NCBI GenBank assembly: GCA_004294465.1
Contig: REAV01000171.1
Span: 1 to 13,132, forward strand
Origin: Sphingobacteriia bacterium
Lineage (GTDB): Bacteria; Bacteroidota; Bacteroidia; Chitinophagales; Chitinophagaceae
DNA length: 13,132 nucleotides
Reading direction: 5' to 3'
Shown here: positions 1-7,540 of the stretch, one piece after another
Layout of the letters: each line of letters begins with the position of its first letter
Position numbering within the stretch: position 1 is the stretch's first letter
Notes under the pieces: generated by a model
The model's input: the letters and a program-made list of their open reading frames with translations, nothing else
The model's database searches: none
Told to the model about the DNA's origin: nothing
Made by a program: the position numbers and the translations under genes

Positions 1-1727
1 TAGGGGATGAGGTACTCAGAAACCCTGCGCCAAAAGAATTTGATTCAACCTTATTGGCTTGGCAAAAACAAGAACCCGATAGTGTGAGCTATTTTCAAGT
101 ATACAAAGACTCTACTTATACTTTTCCAATAACCAATTATCAAAGCAGTTTATTAGAAACCAGAATTGCTGGAAGTAATGGTCAAGTAAGTGAAGTAAGA
201 AAAGAAGGGGATTTCAAATTCTTGTACAAACTCAAAGTAGATTCCATTGCGCTAAACAAACGAAATATTAATGCCAGGCCAACAGATTATGCGCGCAAAG
301 CGATAGAAGAAAAGAAAAAAATAGAAGGGAAGGCAACTGTTTATAATACTAAATCTGCTAATGATACTTTGAAAAAAGCTAAAGACTTTTTCCAAAATGA
401 ATTTGCCGATGAAAAACCTGATACCAGTTCAAAGAACTTATTCAAAATACCTTTAACAAGCACTAAACCATCTACATTATCTAGATCTAAATTATTTGAT
501 TACAAATTGAAATTTAGTACAGATTATGTATTGAGTGGATTCTCGAATAATATATTGATTAACCGTTACCAGCCATATGGTGGAGGCTCTGGACCAATAC
601 AGTTGAATAATGGAAATGATTTTAATTTTACATTTCGGGTAGGTGTTGTAGATCTTTTTGAAGATATAAAATTTGTTGCAGGAATTCGTTTTGGAACCAA
701 TCTGAGTGATAAGGATTTGATGTTTTCTTTTCAGAATTACAAAAAAAGAATTGATTGGGGGCTTACTTATTATAGAAGTAATATCACTAATTTTTACAAT
801 ACCCAATTCAACAATATGTTGATCACTAACCTTTATCAATTCAATGCAAGATATGCATTGAATGAAGTGAAGAGTGTTAGATTGACCATTGGATTGAGAA
901 CAGATCGAGGTATTTTAAGACCATTTGATAATACTACTGGATATTCAAATCCAAATGCATTGGCTTATAAGGATACTGTCTCGAGATTTATCTTATCTCG
1001 TATTGAGTACGTTCACGATAATACCTTGAATCCTACTCAGAATATTTGGAATGGTCTTCGATTTAAAGTTTACATGGATGTAAATATGCCATCAATCAAA
1101 ACACAATTAAACGAAGGTAAGCCAACTATGAATTTTGGATTTGATGGAAGATACTATCATAAAATTTATAGAAATTTCATCTGGGCTGGTAGGGCAGCAG
1201 CTGATTTTTCTTGGGGATCTCAAAAGCTTATTTATTATTTAGGTGGAGTTGATGGTTGGCTAGGACCAAAATTCAATGATCAAAACAGGCCGGCACCAGA
1301 TCAGTCTTATGCTTTCCAGACCTTGGCTTTGAATATGCGTGGGTATTCACAAAATATTGCAAATGGTAATAATGCATTCGTAATTAATAGTGAATTCAGG
1401 TTGCCTGTATTTTCTACTTTTATAGATAAGCCAATCAATAATGCATTTATACGTAATTTTCAATTGGTTCAGTTTATTGATTTAGGAACTGCTTGGAATG
1501 GCAAATACAACGGAATTAAAAGACCTGGCGATGTAATATCCGACCCTAACTCTTCTGTAATTGTTAAAATTGATGCAGGTGGATTAGGCCCTTTTGCGGG
1601 AGGATATGGGTTTGGTGCCAGAAGTACCTTACTAGGGTATTTCCTCAAATTTGATGCTGCATGGCCTATGAAAGGGCTATTTCTAGGAAGACCAATGTAT
1701 TATTTTGCATTAGGATTTGATTTTTAG
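1..1727 (+). CDS. Outer-membrane Omp85-like beta-barrel protein, probably TolB-propeller fusion (5' partial)
   Basis: The reading frame is open to the left edge of the window (first full codon at position 3), so the gene begins upstream; the TTG at 54 is only an internal leucine codon. The visible protein is about 574 residues. From about nt 480 to the stop it is rich in alternating aromatic/hydrophobic strands and ends in phenylalanine (ALGFDF), as outer-membrane barrels do. An RGY triplet at nt 1338-1346, followed by a strand reading NSEFRLPVF, resembles the loop-6 RGF/RGY motif of the Omp85 (BamA/TamA) family. The later stretches FIDLGTAWNG and GYGFGARSTLLGYFLKFDAA resemble that family's last strands. 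A charged Lys/Glu linker lies at about nt 290-430. The short part before it (FPITNYQSSLLE) could be the tail of a TolB/WD40-like propeller, which related Bacteroidota proteins carry; that is inference because the N-terminus is missing. Role: cell-envelope protein, substrate unknown. Confidence 0.7.
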   Translation, partial: GDEVLRNPAPKEFDSTLLAWQKQEPDSVSYFQVYKDSTYTFPITNYQSSLLETRIAGSNGQVSEVRKEGDFKFLYKLKVDSIALNKRNINARPTDYARKAIEEKKKIEGKATVYNTKSANDTLKKAKDFFQNEFADEKPDTSSKNLFKIPLTSTKPSTLSRSKLFDYKLKFSTDYVLSGFSNNILINRYQPYGGGSGPIQLNNGNDFNFTFRVGVVDLFEDIKFVAGIRFGTNLSDKDLMFSFQNYKKRIDWGLTYYRSNITNFYNTQFNNMLITNLYQFNARYALNEVKSVRLTIGLRTDRGILRPFDNTTGYSNPNALAYKDTVSRFILSRIEYVHDNTLNPTQNIWNGLRFKVYMDVNMPSIKTQLNEGKPTMNFGFDGRYYHKIYRNFIWAGRAAADFSWGSQKLIYYLGGVDGWLGPKFNDQNRPAPDQSYAFQTLALNMRGYSQNIANGNNAFVINSEFRLPVFSTFIDKPINNAFIRNFQLVQFIDLGTAWNGKYNGIKRPGDVISDPNSSVIVKIDAGGLGPFAGGYGFGARSTLLGYFLKFDAAWPMKGLFLGRPMYYFALGFDF

Positions 1728-1757
1728 TTTCTTTGTCTTAAAATTACGCGGCGCAGG

Positions 1758-4265
1758 ATGTATAGGATTTGCAGTTTGTATTTATTATTGGTATTCTCTT
1801 TTTTACTGAGCACTGATTCTTTTGGTCAAACAATTAAGCTATCTGGAATTGTAAGAGACAAACAAAGCGATGAGCAAATTCCTTTTGCTTCAGTTAAGTT
1901 TAAACAATCTGGTAGGGGAATGCTTACCGACTCAGCTGGTAAGTTTACCATTCAATTAAAAAATCAAATAGTCAACGATACACTGGAGGTTTTTAGTGTA
2001 GGGTATAAAGTATTATCTGTACCAATTACAACAATCAAAGATTCTGTATTTCTTACGTTTACATTGGAAGTATTAGCTCCAACCAATGAGGCTGTGGTTA
2101 AAGTGAAATACAACAGGGCATTATGGTTTTGGCGAAAAATCATGAGTAATAAAAATAAAACAGATAAAAAATTCTGGGATAATTATTCCTATGAAATTTA
2201 TAATAAACTGGAGCTAGATATCAATAATATTAAAAGAGAGAAACTCAGTAAAAACTTCCTAATTAAGCCGTTGAATTTCGTTTTTAATTACATCGATTCA
2301 AATTCGGAGAGCAAACCCTTTTTACCTGTTTATTTATCTGAAACATTGTCTGATTATTATTTTCAGAAGAACCCCGAAAAAATTTACGAGCGCATAAAAG
2401 CTACTAAGGCCAATGGTGTTGAGAATGAAAGCTTCATTAAAGAAATGGGAGGTACTTTTCAGAATATCAATGTCATGGATAATTTCATTCCTGTTTTTAA
2501 TAAGGAAATGATCAGTCCGTTTAATACCAATGCAGACTTTTATTATAAATTCAAATTGGCTGATACCGCTTATTTAAACGGAAAACGACTGGTGCATTTG
2601 TTTTTTTCTGGTAAGCGAAAAGGGGAAAGCACTTTTGATGGGGATTGTTGGGTAAATGATACCAGTTTTGCATTGCAGAGAATTACTCTAAGGCCTTCAG
2701 CTGATGTAAATATCAATTTTATTGAAGGATTAACCTTGCTACAAGAATATCGTCAAATCAATGATACCACTTGGTTTTTGTACAAAGACAGATTCGTTGC
2801 AGACATTGCTCCGATTGCAAAAGGCAAACTAGGTTTTAAAGGAAGAAAAACAACTACTTACAATAATGTTGTGGTGAATAACCCTGCAACACCCGTTCAA
2901 TTGGAAAAGAATATTCGAAATATTCAAGTAGACCTATTGCCTAACACCGAAAATTTTACGGATTCATTTTGGTTGTCTAGAAGACACGAACCATTAAATA
3001 AAAATGAGCAAACTGTTTATAAAGTATTAGATACCCTCAAAAAAAATCCCACTTATTTATTATATAAAGACATTATTGAAATAGCGGCAAAAGGAACCAG
3101 AGATTTTGGTAATATTCGATTGGGTCCTTATTTCTATTGGATTAGTGGAAACTATTGGGAAGGAGCTAGGTTTAGATTTGATGCTGCAACCAATAAGGGT
3201 TTCAGTAAAAAGTGGAACTTCTCTGGCTACTTGGCTTATGGTACCAAAGATGGATTGTTTAAAGGAAAAGCTCAGGCTAAATATTTATTGAATAAGGATC
3301 CTTGGACTTTTTTAGCTTTCTCCTATAAAAGTGATATTGATAATCGTCAATTCTACTACGATCAACTCGGAAATGATAATATTTTTGCTACAGTTTTTCG
3401 AAGAATGGAAATTCCATTTAAATTTCAGCAAATAAAAGAAACCAAGTTAGAATTTTTTAAAGAAACAGGTTCTGGTTATATAATTGAATTAGCCGCTATT
3501 GATAAACAATACAAAGCATTGATGAATCTTCCAGGAGAAGAATTGTATAAAACTACCAGAGCAACACCTACAGACCTTACCAATCCATTTCATTCTTTTG
3601 AGACTGTTGTAAAATTGCGCTATGCTTTTCAGGAAAGGTATTTGGAAGAAAATTTTAATAGAAGGAGTTTAGGAAGTAAGCAGCCTATTGTAGAATTGAA
3701 ATATACCAAAGGGTGGGCTGGTGTATTTAATTCGAATAATAACTATGATAAGATTGATATTACTATTTCACACAAATTGAGTGTTGCTCCATATGGTAAA
3801 TTATATTGGAATCTTTTTGCTGGAAAAGTATATGGGACTGTTCCATATCAGTTTTTAGATATTTTACCTGGAAATGAATTGTATTATTACAATAAATATG
3901 CTTTTAACCTGATGAATCAATTTGAATTCTTAGCTGATAATTATGCTGGGTTTAATATTGAGCACAATATTGGCAATGGTTTGTTTAGGTTTATACCGCT
4001 TACCCGAAAATTAATGTTCCGCCAATTCTGGAGTGTAAAAGGAGTAATTGGTTCTTTATCTGATGCCAATAAAAAATTAAATTTTATTGGGAACTACCCA
4101 TACAAATCTTTAGACGATAGAATGTACCTAGAAGTAGGAACAGGTATAGACAATATTCTAAAATTCTTCCGCTTAGATTTAGTTTGGCGATTGTCTGATC
4201 ATCCCACAGGTAATGCCGTTGTAAATAAATTTGGCGTATTCGGCAGTTTTAGATTTACTTTCTAA
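1758..4265 (+). CDS. DUF5686 and carboxypeptidase-regulatory-like domain outer-membrane protein
   Basis: An 835-residue protein starting 30 nt after the preceding barrel gene, so the two are probably co-transcribed. Residues 1-23 or so form a signal peptide (hydrophobic LYLLLVFSFLL, then SFGQ). Residues about 27-110 are a CarboxypepD_reg-like beta-sandwich, seen in the pattern LSGIVRDKQSDEQIPFASV, then TDSAGKF and the VGYK turn. The rest fits the DUF5686 family of Bacteroidota. It has the typical start ALWFWRKIM...NYSYEIYNKLELD at about 120-150, a central WVNDTSFALQRI region, and a C-terminal barrel ending in FGVFGSFRFTF. The family's length is usually about 800-850 residues, so this copy looks intact. 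The function of DUF5686 proteins is not established; an outer-membrane location is expected from the barrel. The ATG at 1758 has only a weak purine stretch (AGG directly before it), which is normal for this phylum. Confidence 0.87.
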   Translation: MYRICSLYLLLVFSFLLSTDSFGQTIKLSGIVRDKQSDEQIPFASVKFKQSGRGMLTDSAGKFTIQLKNQIVNDTLEVFSVGYKVLSVPITTIKDSVFLTFTLEVLAPTNEAVVKVKYNRALWFWRKIMSNKNKTDKKFWDNYSYEIYNKLELDINNIKREKLSKNFLIKPLNFVFNYIDSNSESKPFLPVYLSETLSDYYFQKNPEKIYERIKATKANGVENESFIKEMGGTFQNINVMDNFIPVFNKEMISPFNTNADFYYKFKLADTAYLNGKRLVHLFFSGKRKGESTFDGDCWVNDTSFALQRITLRPSADVNINFIEGLTLLQEYRQINDTTWFLYKDRFVADIAPIAKGKLGFKGRKTTTYNNVVVNNPATPVQLEKNIRNIQVDLLPNTENFTDSFWLSRRHEPLNKNEQTVYKVLDTLKKNPTYLLYKDIIEIAAKGTRDFGNIRLGPYFYWISGNYWEGARFRFDAATNKGFSKKWNFSGYLAYGTKDGLFKGKAQAKYLLNKDPWTFLAFSYKSDIDNRQFYYDQLGNDNIFATVFRRMEIPFKFQQIKETKLEFFKETGSGYIIELAAIDKQYKALMNLPGEELYKTTRATPTDLTNPFHSFETVVKLRYAFQERYLEENFNRRSLGSKQPIVELKYTKGWAGVFNSNNNYDKIDITISHKLSVAPYGKLYWNLFAGKVYGTVPYQFLDILPGNELYYYNKYAFNLMNQFEFLADNYAGFNIEHNIGNGLFRFIPLTRKLMFRQFWSVKGVIGSLSDANKKLNFIGNYPYKSLDDRMYLEVGTGIDNILKFFRLDLVWRLSDHPTGNAVVNKFGVFGSFRFTF

Positions 4266-4269
4266 ATTT

Positions 4270-5064
4270 TTATTTTGCCATATCTCCAGATTGTTCTTCC
4301 TCTACCAATACAGGCTCTCTTAATTGAACTGGCTTTCTTTTAGATTTAAGCATTCGCATATTCAATATTTCTACCCCAAAGGAAAAGGCCATTGCAAAGT
4401 ATACGTAGTTCTTCAAATGTAATTCATGTGCACCTTGCGCGTCCCATCCTTCTACTAATAACACAAAACCAATCATTACTAAAAAAGATAATGCCAGCAT
4501 TTTTAATGTAGGGTGCTTGTGTATAAAAGCCGAAATCTTAGGGCTAAATAAAAACATTACAATCATGGCAATAACAACGGCGCTGACCATTACTTCTAAA
4601 TGTTTTGCAGTACCTCCTGCCGTAATAATACTATCAAAGCTGAATACCATATCAATCAAAATGATTTGAACTATAGCATTTCCAAAGCTGAGTTCTTTTT
4701 TAGCAAGTCCAGCTGCAACTTCTTCTTCTCCTTCTAGTTTATGATGAATTTCTTTAACCGTTTTATACAATAAAAATAATCCTCCCGCAATCATTACTAA
4801 ACTGGCCAAATCAAAACTTTTATCAAATACACTGAAAACAGGTTTGCCTTTTTGTGTAAGAAGCCAGCTTAAGCAAAACAATAAAATGGTTCTAGAAATG
4901 ATACCAGTAATCATCCAGGTAAGTCTGGCTTTTGGTTGCAATGCTTTAGGAAGCCTGTTTAAAATAATGCTTACAAAAATTACATTGTCTATGCCAAGTA
5001 CAATTTCTAAAATAGTTAGTACAAAAAAACTAATAATACTTTCTGAGGTAAATAGATGTTCCAT
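4270..5064 (-). CDS. TerC family integral membrane protein (probable metal ion exporter)
   Basis: A 264-residue polytopic inner-membrane protein of the TerC superfamily. The two halves carry the characteristic acidic intramembrane motifs: ILEIVLGIDNVIF at residues 18-30 (E20, D26, N27) and LIDMVFSFDSI at 136-146 (D138, D144, S145). About seven hydrophobic segments are visible, with a charged cytoplasmic-type loop (KEIHHKLEGEEE) between the halves and a charged C-terminal tail (about 240-264). Known members such as Alx/MntY of E. coli and the Bacillus YceF/YkoY proteins export manganese or supply metal to exported enzymes; others are linked to tellurite resistance. Manganese transport here is inference from the family. 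The start codon lies 1 nt after the pyrD stop, so translation is probably coupled to pyrD. No riboswitch is possible in that gap. The 3' end stops 4 nt from the convergent DUF5686 gene. Confidence 0.88.
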   Translation of the reverse strand: MEHLFTSESIISFFVLTILEIVLGIDNVIFVSIILNRLPKALQPKARLTWMITGIISRTILLFCLSWLLTQKGKPVFSVFDKSFDLASLVMIAGGLFLLYKTVKEIHHKLEGEEEVAAGLAKKELSFGNAIVQIILIDMVFSFDSIITAGGTAKHLEVMVSAVVIAMIVMFLFSPKISAFIHKHPTLKMLALSFLVMIGFVLLVEGWDAQGAHELHLKNYVYFAMAFSFGVEILNMRMLKSKRKPVQLREPVLVEEEQSGDMAK

Positions 5065-5065
5065 G

Positions 5066-6127
5066 TTATGATTGTTGATGGGCTAAATAAGTGCAAATAT
5101 TTTTTACTATAGAAGGACCTTCGTAAACAAAACCTGTCCATACCTGAATTAATGATGCGCCGTTGCTTAATTTTTCTGCTACATCTTCACCTGTAAAAAT
5201 TCCTCCGCTCGCAATGATGGGAATTTTTTGTTCTGTTTGATCTGAAAGGTATTTCACCACTTGTGTTGATTGTTGTTTTACTGGCTTGCCACTTAGGCCA
5301 CCCATTCCTATTGAATTTGCCAAATTGGATGATGCAGCACTTAGGTTTGATCGATCAATGGTAGTATTGGTGGCCACCAATCCACTGAGTTTCATTTCAA
5401 TGGCCAACGATACAATATCATCCAATTGTTCTTTAGTTAAATCGGGGGCAATTTTAAGTAGAATTGGTTTGGGTTTATTTTTACCAGCATTGTCATTTTG
5501 CAAAACCGTAAAAATTTTACGCAATGCGTCTTTTTCTTGTAATTCCCTTAATCCTGGAGTGTTGGGAGAACTTACATTCACCACAAAATAATCAACTGAT
5601 TCATGTAATTCATTAAAACAGATCTGATAGTCTTTCCATGCATCTTCATTGGGGGTTATTTTGTTTTTACCAATATTGCCTCCAATAATCAGATTGCCTT
5701 TTTGTCGATTGTTTTTTCTGCTGTTCCAATTGATCAATTGTTGTTTCACTGCTTCAACACCATTATTATTGAATCCCATTCTATTGATCAACGCTTTGTC
5801 CGCCGGAAGGCGAAACAATCTTGGCTGTTCATTGCCAGCTTGTGCTTTTGGGGTAACGGTTCCAATTTCAACAAATCCAAATCCCAAAGCCTCTAATTCA
5901 TTCAAATAGAGGGCATTCTTGTCAAATCCGGCTCCCAATCCTACCGGGTTAGGAAATTCAAGGCCCAATAATTCCTTTTTTAAACTGGCTGAATTAAATT
6001 GGAAGGCATTTCTTATTAATTGATCAGTTAAACCAATACTACAGGCTGTTTTAAGGCAAGCCATCGAAAAATAATGCACTTTTTCTGGATCAAATTGGAA
6101 TAAAAAATTTCTGAGAGAAGCGTACAA
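5066..6127 (-). CDS. pyrD: Dihydroorotate dehydrogenase (quinone), class 2
   Basis: Oxidises dihydroorotate to orotate in pyrimidine synthesis, passing electrons through FMN to the membrane quinone pool. The 353-residue protein has the class 2 N-terminal helical extension (residues 1-45, including FDPEKVHYFSM) that places the enzyme on the inner membrane. After it comes the FMN barrel: NPVGLGAGFDK (60-70), NRMGFNN (115-121), VNVSSPNTPGLRELQ (183-197), LLKIAPDL (223-230, K225), TNTT (253-256) and IASGGI (305-310). Ser187 in the NVSSPNTPG motif corresponds to the class 2 catalytic base serine (class 1 has cysteine). The start is a TTG: the frame runs back to a TAA at 6158-6160 without any ATG. 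The TTG at 6127 gives an N-terminus, MYxxLRNFLFxFDPEK, that matches how the family begins. First gene of a pair with the TerC gene and divergent from the thiolase gene. Confidence 0.95.
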   Translation of the reverse strand: MYASLRNFLFQFDPEKVHYFSMACLKTACSIGLTDQLIRNAFQFNSASLKKELLGLEFPNPVGLGAGFDKNALYLNELEALGFGFVEIGTVTPKAQAGNEQPRLFRLPADKALINRMGFNNNGVEAVKQQLINWNSRKNNRQKGNLIIGGNIGKNKITPNEDAWKDYQICFNELHESVDYFVVNVSSPNTPGLRELQEKDALRKIFTVLQNDNAGKNKPKPILLKIAPDLTKEQLDDIVSLAIEMKLSGLVATNTTIDRSNLSAASSNLANSIGMGGLSGKPVKQQSTQVVKYLSDQTEQKIPIIASGGIFTGEDVAEKLSNGASLIQVWTGFVYEGPSIVKNICTYLAHQQS

Positions 6128-6184
6128 ATGCAGTGATTTTGAGCGAAAATAAAGTATTTACCCTTATCCTTTTAACCTTAACAT

Positions 6185-6200
6185 AGTTGCATAAACAACT
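6185..6200. promoter_or_regulatory. Dyad AGTTG-N6-CAACT between pyrD and thiolase gene
   Basis: A perfect 5-bp inverted repeat with a 6-nt centre lies in the 116-nt divergent gap, 16 nt upstream of the thiolase -7 box. Its size and symmetry suit a dimeric repressor or activator, but 5 bp in AT-rich DNA can occur by chance. No regulator can be named. Confidence 0.25.
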
Positions 6201-6215
6201 TTTAATCATTTTTCC

Positions 6216-6223
6216 TACATTTG
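6216..6223 (+). promoter_or_regulatory. Probable -7 promoter box of the thiolase gene
   Basis: TACATTTG matches the Bacteroidota housekeeping -7 consensus TAnnTTTG exactly and lies 20 nt upstream of the thiolase ATG, implying a short leader of roughly 12-15 nt. The -33 side is weak: the nearest upstream TTG (6187-6189) is 26 nt away, longer than the usual 17-23 nt, so either the -33 is degenerate or an activator assists. Confidence 0.5.
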
Positions 6224-6243
6224 GAGACTAAAAAATTGATTTT

Positions 6244-7419
6244 ATGCAAGAAGCATATATAGTAGCCGGTTATAGAACAGCAGTTACAAAAAGTAAAAAA
6301 GGGGGCTTCCGTTTTTTTAGACCCGATGATTTGGCTGTAGAAGTTATTAAAGGATTGATGGCAACAGTGCCTCAATTGGAAAGTAAAAGAGTAGATGATT
6401 TAATAGTTGGTAACGCTGTGCCTGAAGCAGAGCAAGGCTTACAATTTGGTAGAATTATTGCTGCAAAAGCATTAGGAATAGAAGTAGCAGGTATAACTAT
6501 AAATAGATATTGTGCCAGTGGATTAGAAAGTATTGCAATGGCTACAGCTAAAATTAGGTCTGGAATGGCTGATTGTATTATTGCAGGTGGAACAGAGAGT
6601 ATGAGTTTAGTACCTACTGTTGGTTGGAAAACCGTTCCTTCTTATGCAATTGCTAAAGACCAGCCAGACTATTATTTGGGAATGGGATTAACTGCAGAAG
6701 CAGTTGCTAAAGAGTACAAAGTTTCTAGAGAAGACCAGGATGAATTTGCCTATAATTCTCATAGAAAGGCCAAAGTTGCCATTGAAAGTGGATATTTTAA
6801 ATCGGGAATTTTGCCGATCAATGTGGAGGAAGTTTATGTAAACGAAAAAAACAAAAGGGCAGTACGCAATTATATAGTTGATACAGACGAAGGCTTGCGA
6901 GCTGATACCACTGTTGAAGGATTAGGGAAATTAAAAGCAGCTTTTGCAATTGGTGGATCGGTAACAGCAGGAAATTCATCTCAAACCAGTGATGGCGCTG
7001 CTTTTGCCATAGTAATGAGTGAAAGAATGGTGGTAGAACTTGGTATAAAACCTATCGGCAGATTAGTCAATTGTGCTTCTGCAGGAGTTGATCCAAGAAT
7101 TATGGGAATCGGACCAGTTGCTGCAATTCCAAAAGTATTAAAGCAAGCCAATATGAATTTGGCTGATATAGATTTAATAGAGCTAAATGAAGCTTTTGCA
7201 TCTCAAGCACTCGCTGTAACTCGCGAACTTGGTTTAAATCCAGCTATTGTAAATATCAATGGAGGTGCCATTGCACTTGGTCACCCTCTTGGTTGCACTG
7301 GTTGTAAGCTCACTGTTCAATTGCTCAATGATATGAAGCGTTTGAATAAAAAATACGGTATGGTTACAGCCTGTGTTGGTGGTGGGCAAGGTATTGCTGG
7401 AATTATTGAGCATTTGTAA
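6244..7419 (+). CDS. Acetyl-CoA C-acyltransferase (thiolase), FadA/AtoB-like
   Basis: A 391-residue thiolase, the normal length for the family and apparently complete. All catalytic elements are present: nucleophile Cys90 in NRYCASGLESI; NEAF at 315-318; His347 in GGAIALGHPLGCTG; and the second cysteine Cys377 in VTACVGGGQG near the C-terminus. The N-terminal YIVAGYRTAV and FRFFRPDDL stretches look more like the degradative 3-ketoacyl-CoA thiolases (FadA type) than biosynthetic acetoacetyl-CoA thiolases, but substrate chain length cannot be fixed from sequence by eye. It catalyses CoA-dependent cleavage of 3-ketoacyl-CoA, or the reverse condensation, in the cytoplasm. No hydroxyacyl-CoA dehydrogenase or acyl-CoA dehydrogenase partner gene flanks it here, so it appears to be a single-gene unit with its own promoter. 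The ATG at 6244 has no clear Shine-Dalgarno sequence. Confidence 0.92.
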   Translation: MQEAYIVAGYRTAVTKSKKGGFRFFRPDDLAVEVIKGLMATVPQLESKRVDDLIVGNAVPEAEQGLQFGRIIAAKALGIEVAGITINRYCASGLESIAMATAKIRSGMADCIIAGGTESMSLVPTVGWKTVPSYAIAKDQPDYYLGMGLTAEAVAKEYKVSREDQDEFAYNSHRKAKVAIESGYFKSGILPINVEEVYVNEKNKRAVRNYIVDTDEGLRADTTVEGLGKLKAAFAIGGSVTAGNSSQTSDGAAFAIVMSERMVVELGIKPIGRLVNCASAGVDPRIMGIGPVAAIPKVLKQANMNLADIDLIELNEAFASQALAVTRELGLNPAIVNINGGAIALGHPLGCTGCKLTVQLLNDMKRLNKKYGMVTACVGGGQGIAGIIEHL

Positions 7420-7445
7420 GTTGAACCATTGCTCCTATAATTTTG
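7414..7445 (+). promoter_or_regulatory. Candidate promoter of the universal stress protein gene
   Basis: TAATTTTG at 7438-7445 matches the -7 consensus TAnnTTTG. A TTG at 7414-7416, inside the last codons of the thiolase gene, is 21 nt upstream, within the 17-23 nt spacing reported for Bacteroidota promoters. If used, it would give a leader of about 90 nt containing both dyads described below. A promoter nearer the gene cannot be excluded. Confidence 0.4.
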
Positions 7446-7480
7446 CATTTAAGTTAGATTGTTTATAATCATTGGATTTC

Positions 7481-7494
7481 ATGACATCTGTCAT
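7481..7494. promoter_or_regulatory. Palindrome ATGACA-TC-TGTCAT upstream of the universal stress protein gene
   Basis: A perfect 6-bp inverted repeat with a 2-bp centre, 46 nt before the start codon. Read as TGAC-N4-GTCA, it has the 14-bp geometry of Crp/Fnr-family sites (TTGAT-N4-ATCAA), though the bases differ. As RNA it could only fold with a shortened stem of 5 bp, so a protein-binding operator is the likelier reading. The assignment to any regulator is inference. Confidence 0.4.
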
Positions 7495-7511
7495 AAATAT
7501 AGTCTGACTTA

Positions 7512-7530
7512 TTGAGGAACTTTACCTCAA
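7512..7530 (+). promoter_or_regulatory. Inverted repeat TTGAGG-N7-CCTCAA just before the universal stress protein start
   Basis: A perfect 6-bp inverted repeat with a 7-nt centre ends 10 nt before the ATG at 7541. In the transcript it could form a small hairpin (three of six pairs G-C) over the region where ribosomes bind, or the DNA could be an operator. The lack of a following T-run argues against a terminator. Confidence 0.4.
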
Positions 7531-7540
7531 ATTCAAGACC

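Noticed and set aside
492-839. 115-codon open frame on the minus strand inside the first barrel gene
   Set aside because: Composition is biased to Ile, Ser and Lys with no domain pattern, and it lies wholly opposite a well-supported barrel coding region.
3106-3291. 61-codon plus-strand frame within the DUF5686 gene
   Set aside because: Out-of-frame shadow inside a continuous, family-typical reading frame.
5286-5909. Open frames of 101, 86 and 64 codons on the plus strand opposite pyrD
   Set aside because: They mirror the conserved pyrD coding sequence and show no recognisable protein features.
7408-7434. GAGCA-N17-TGCTC inverted repeat at the end of the thiolase gene as a terminator
   Set aside because: Only a 5-bp stem with a 17-nt loop and no T-run behind it.
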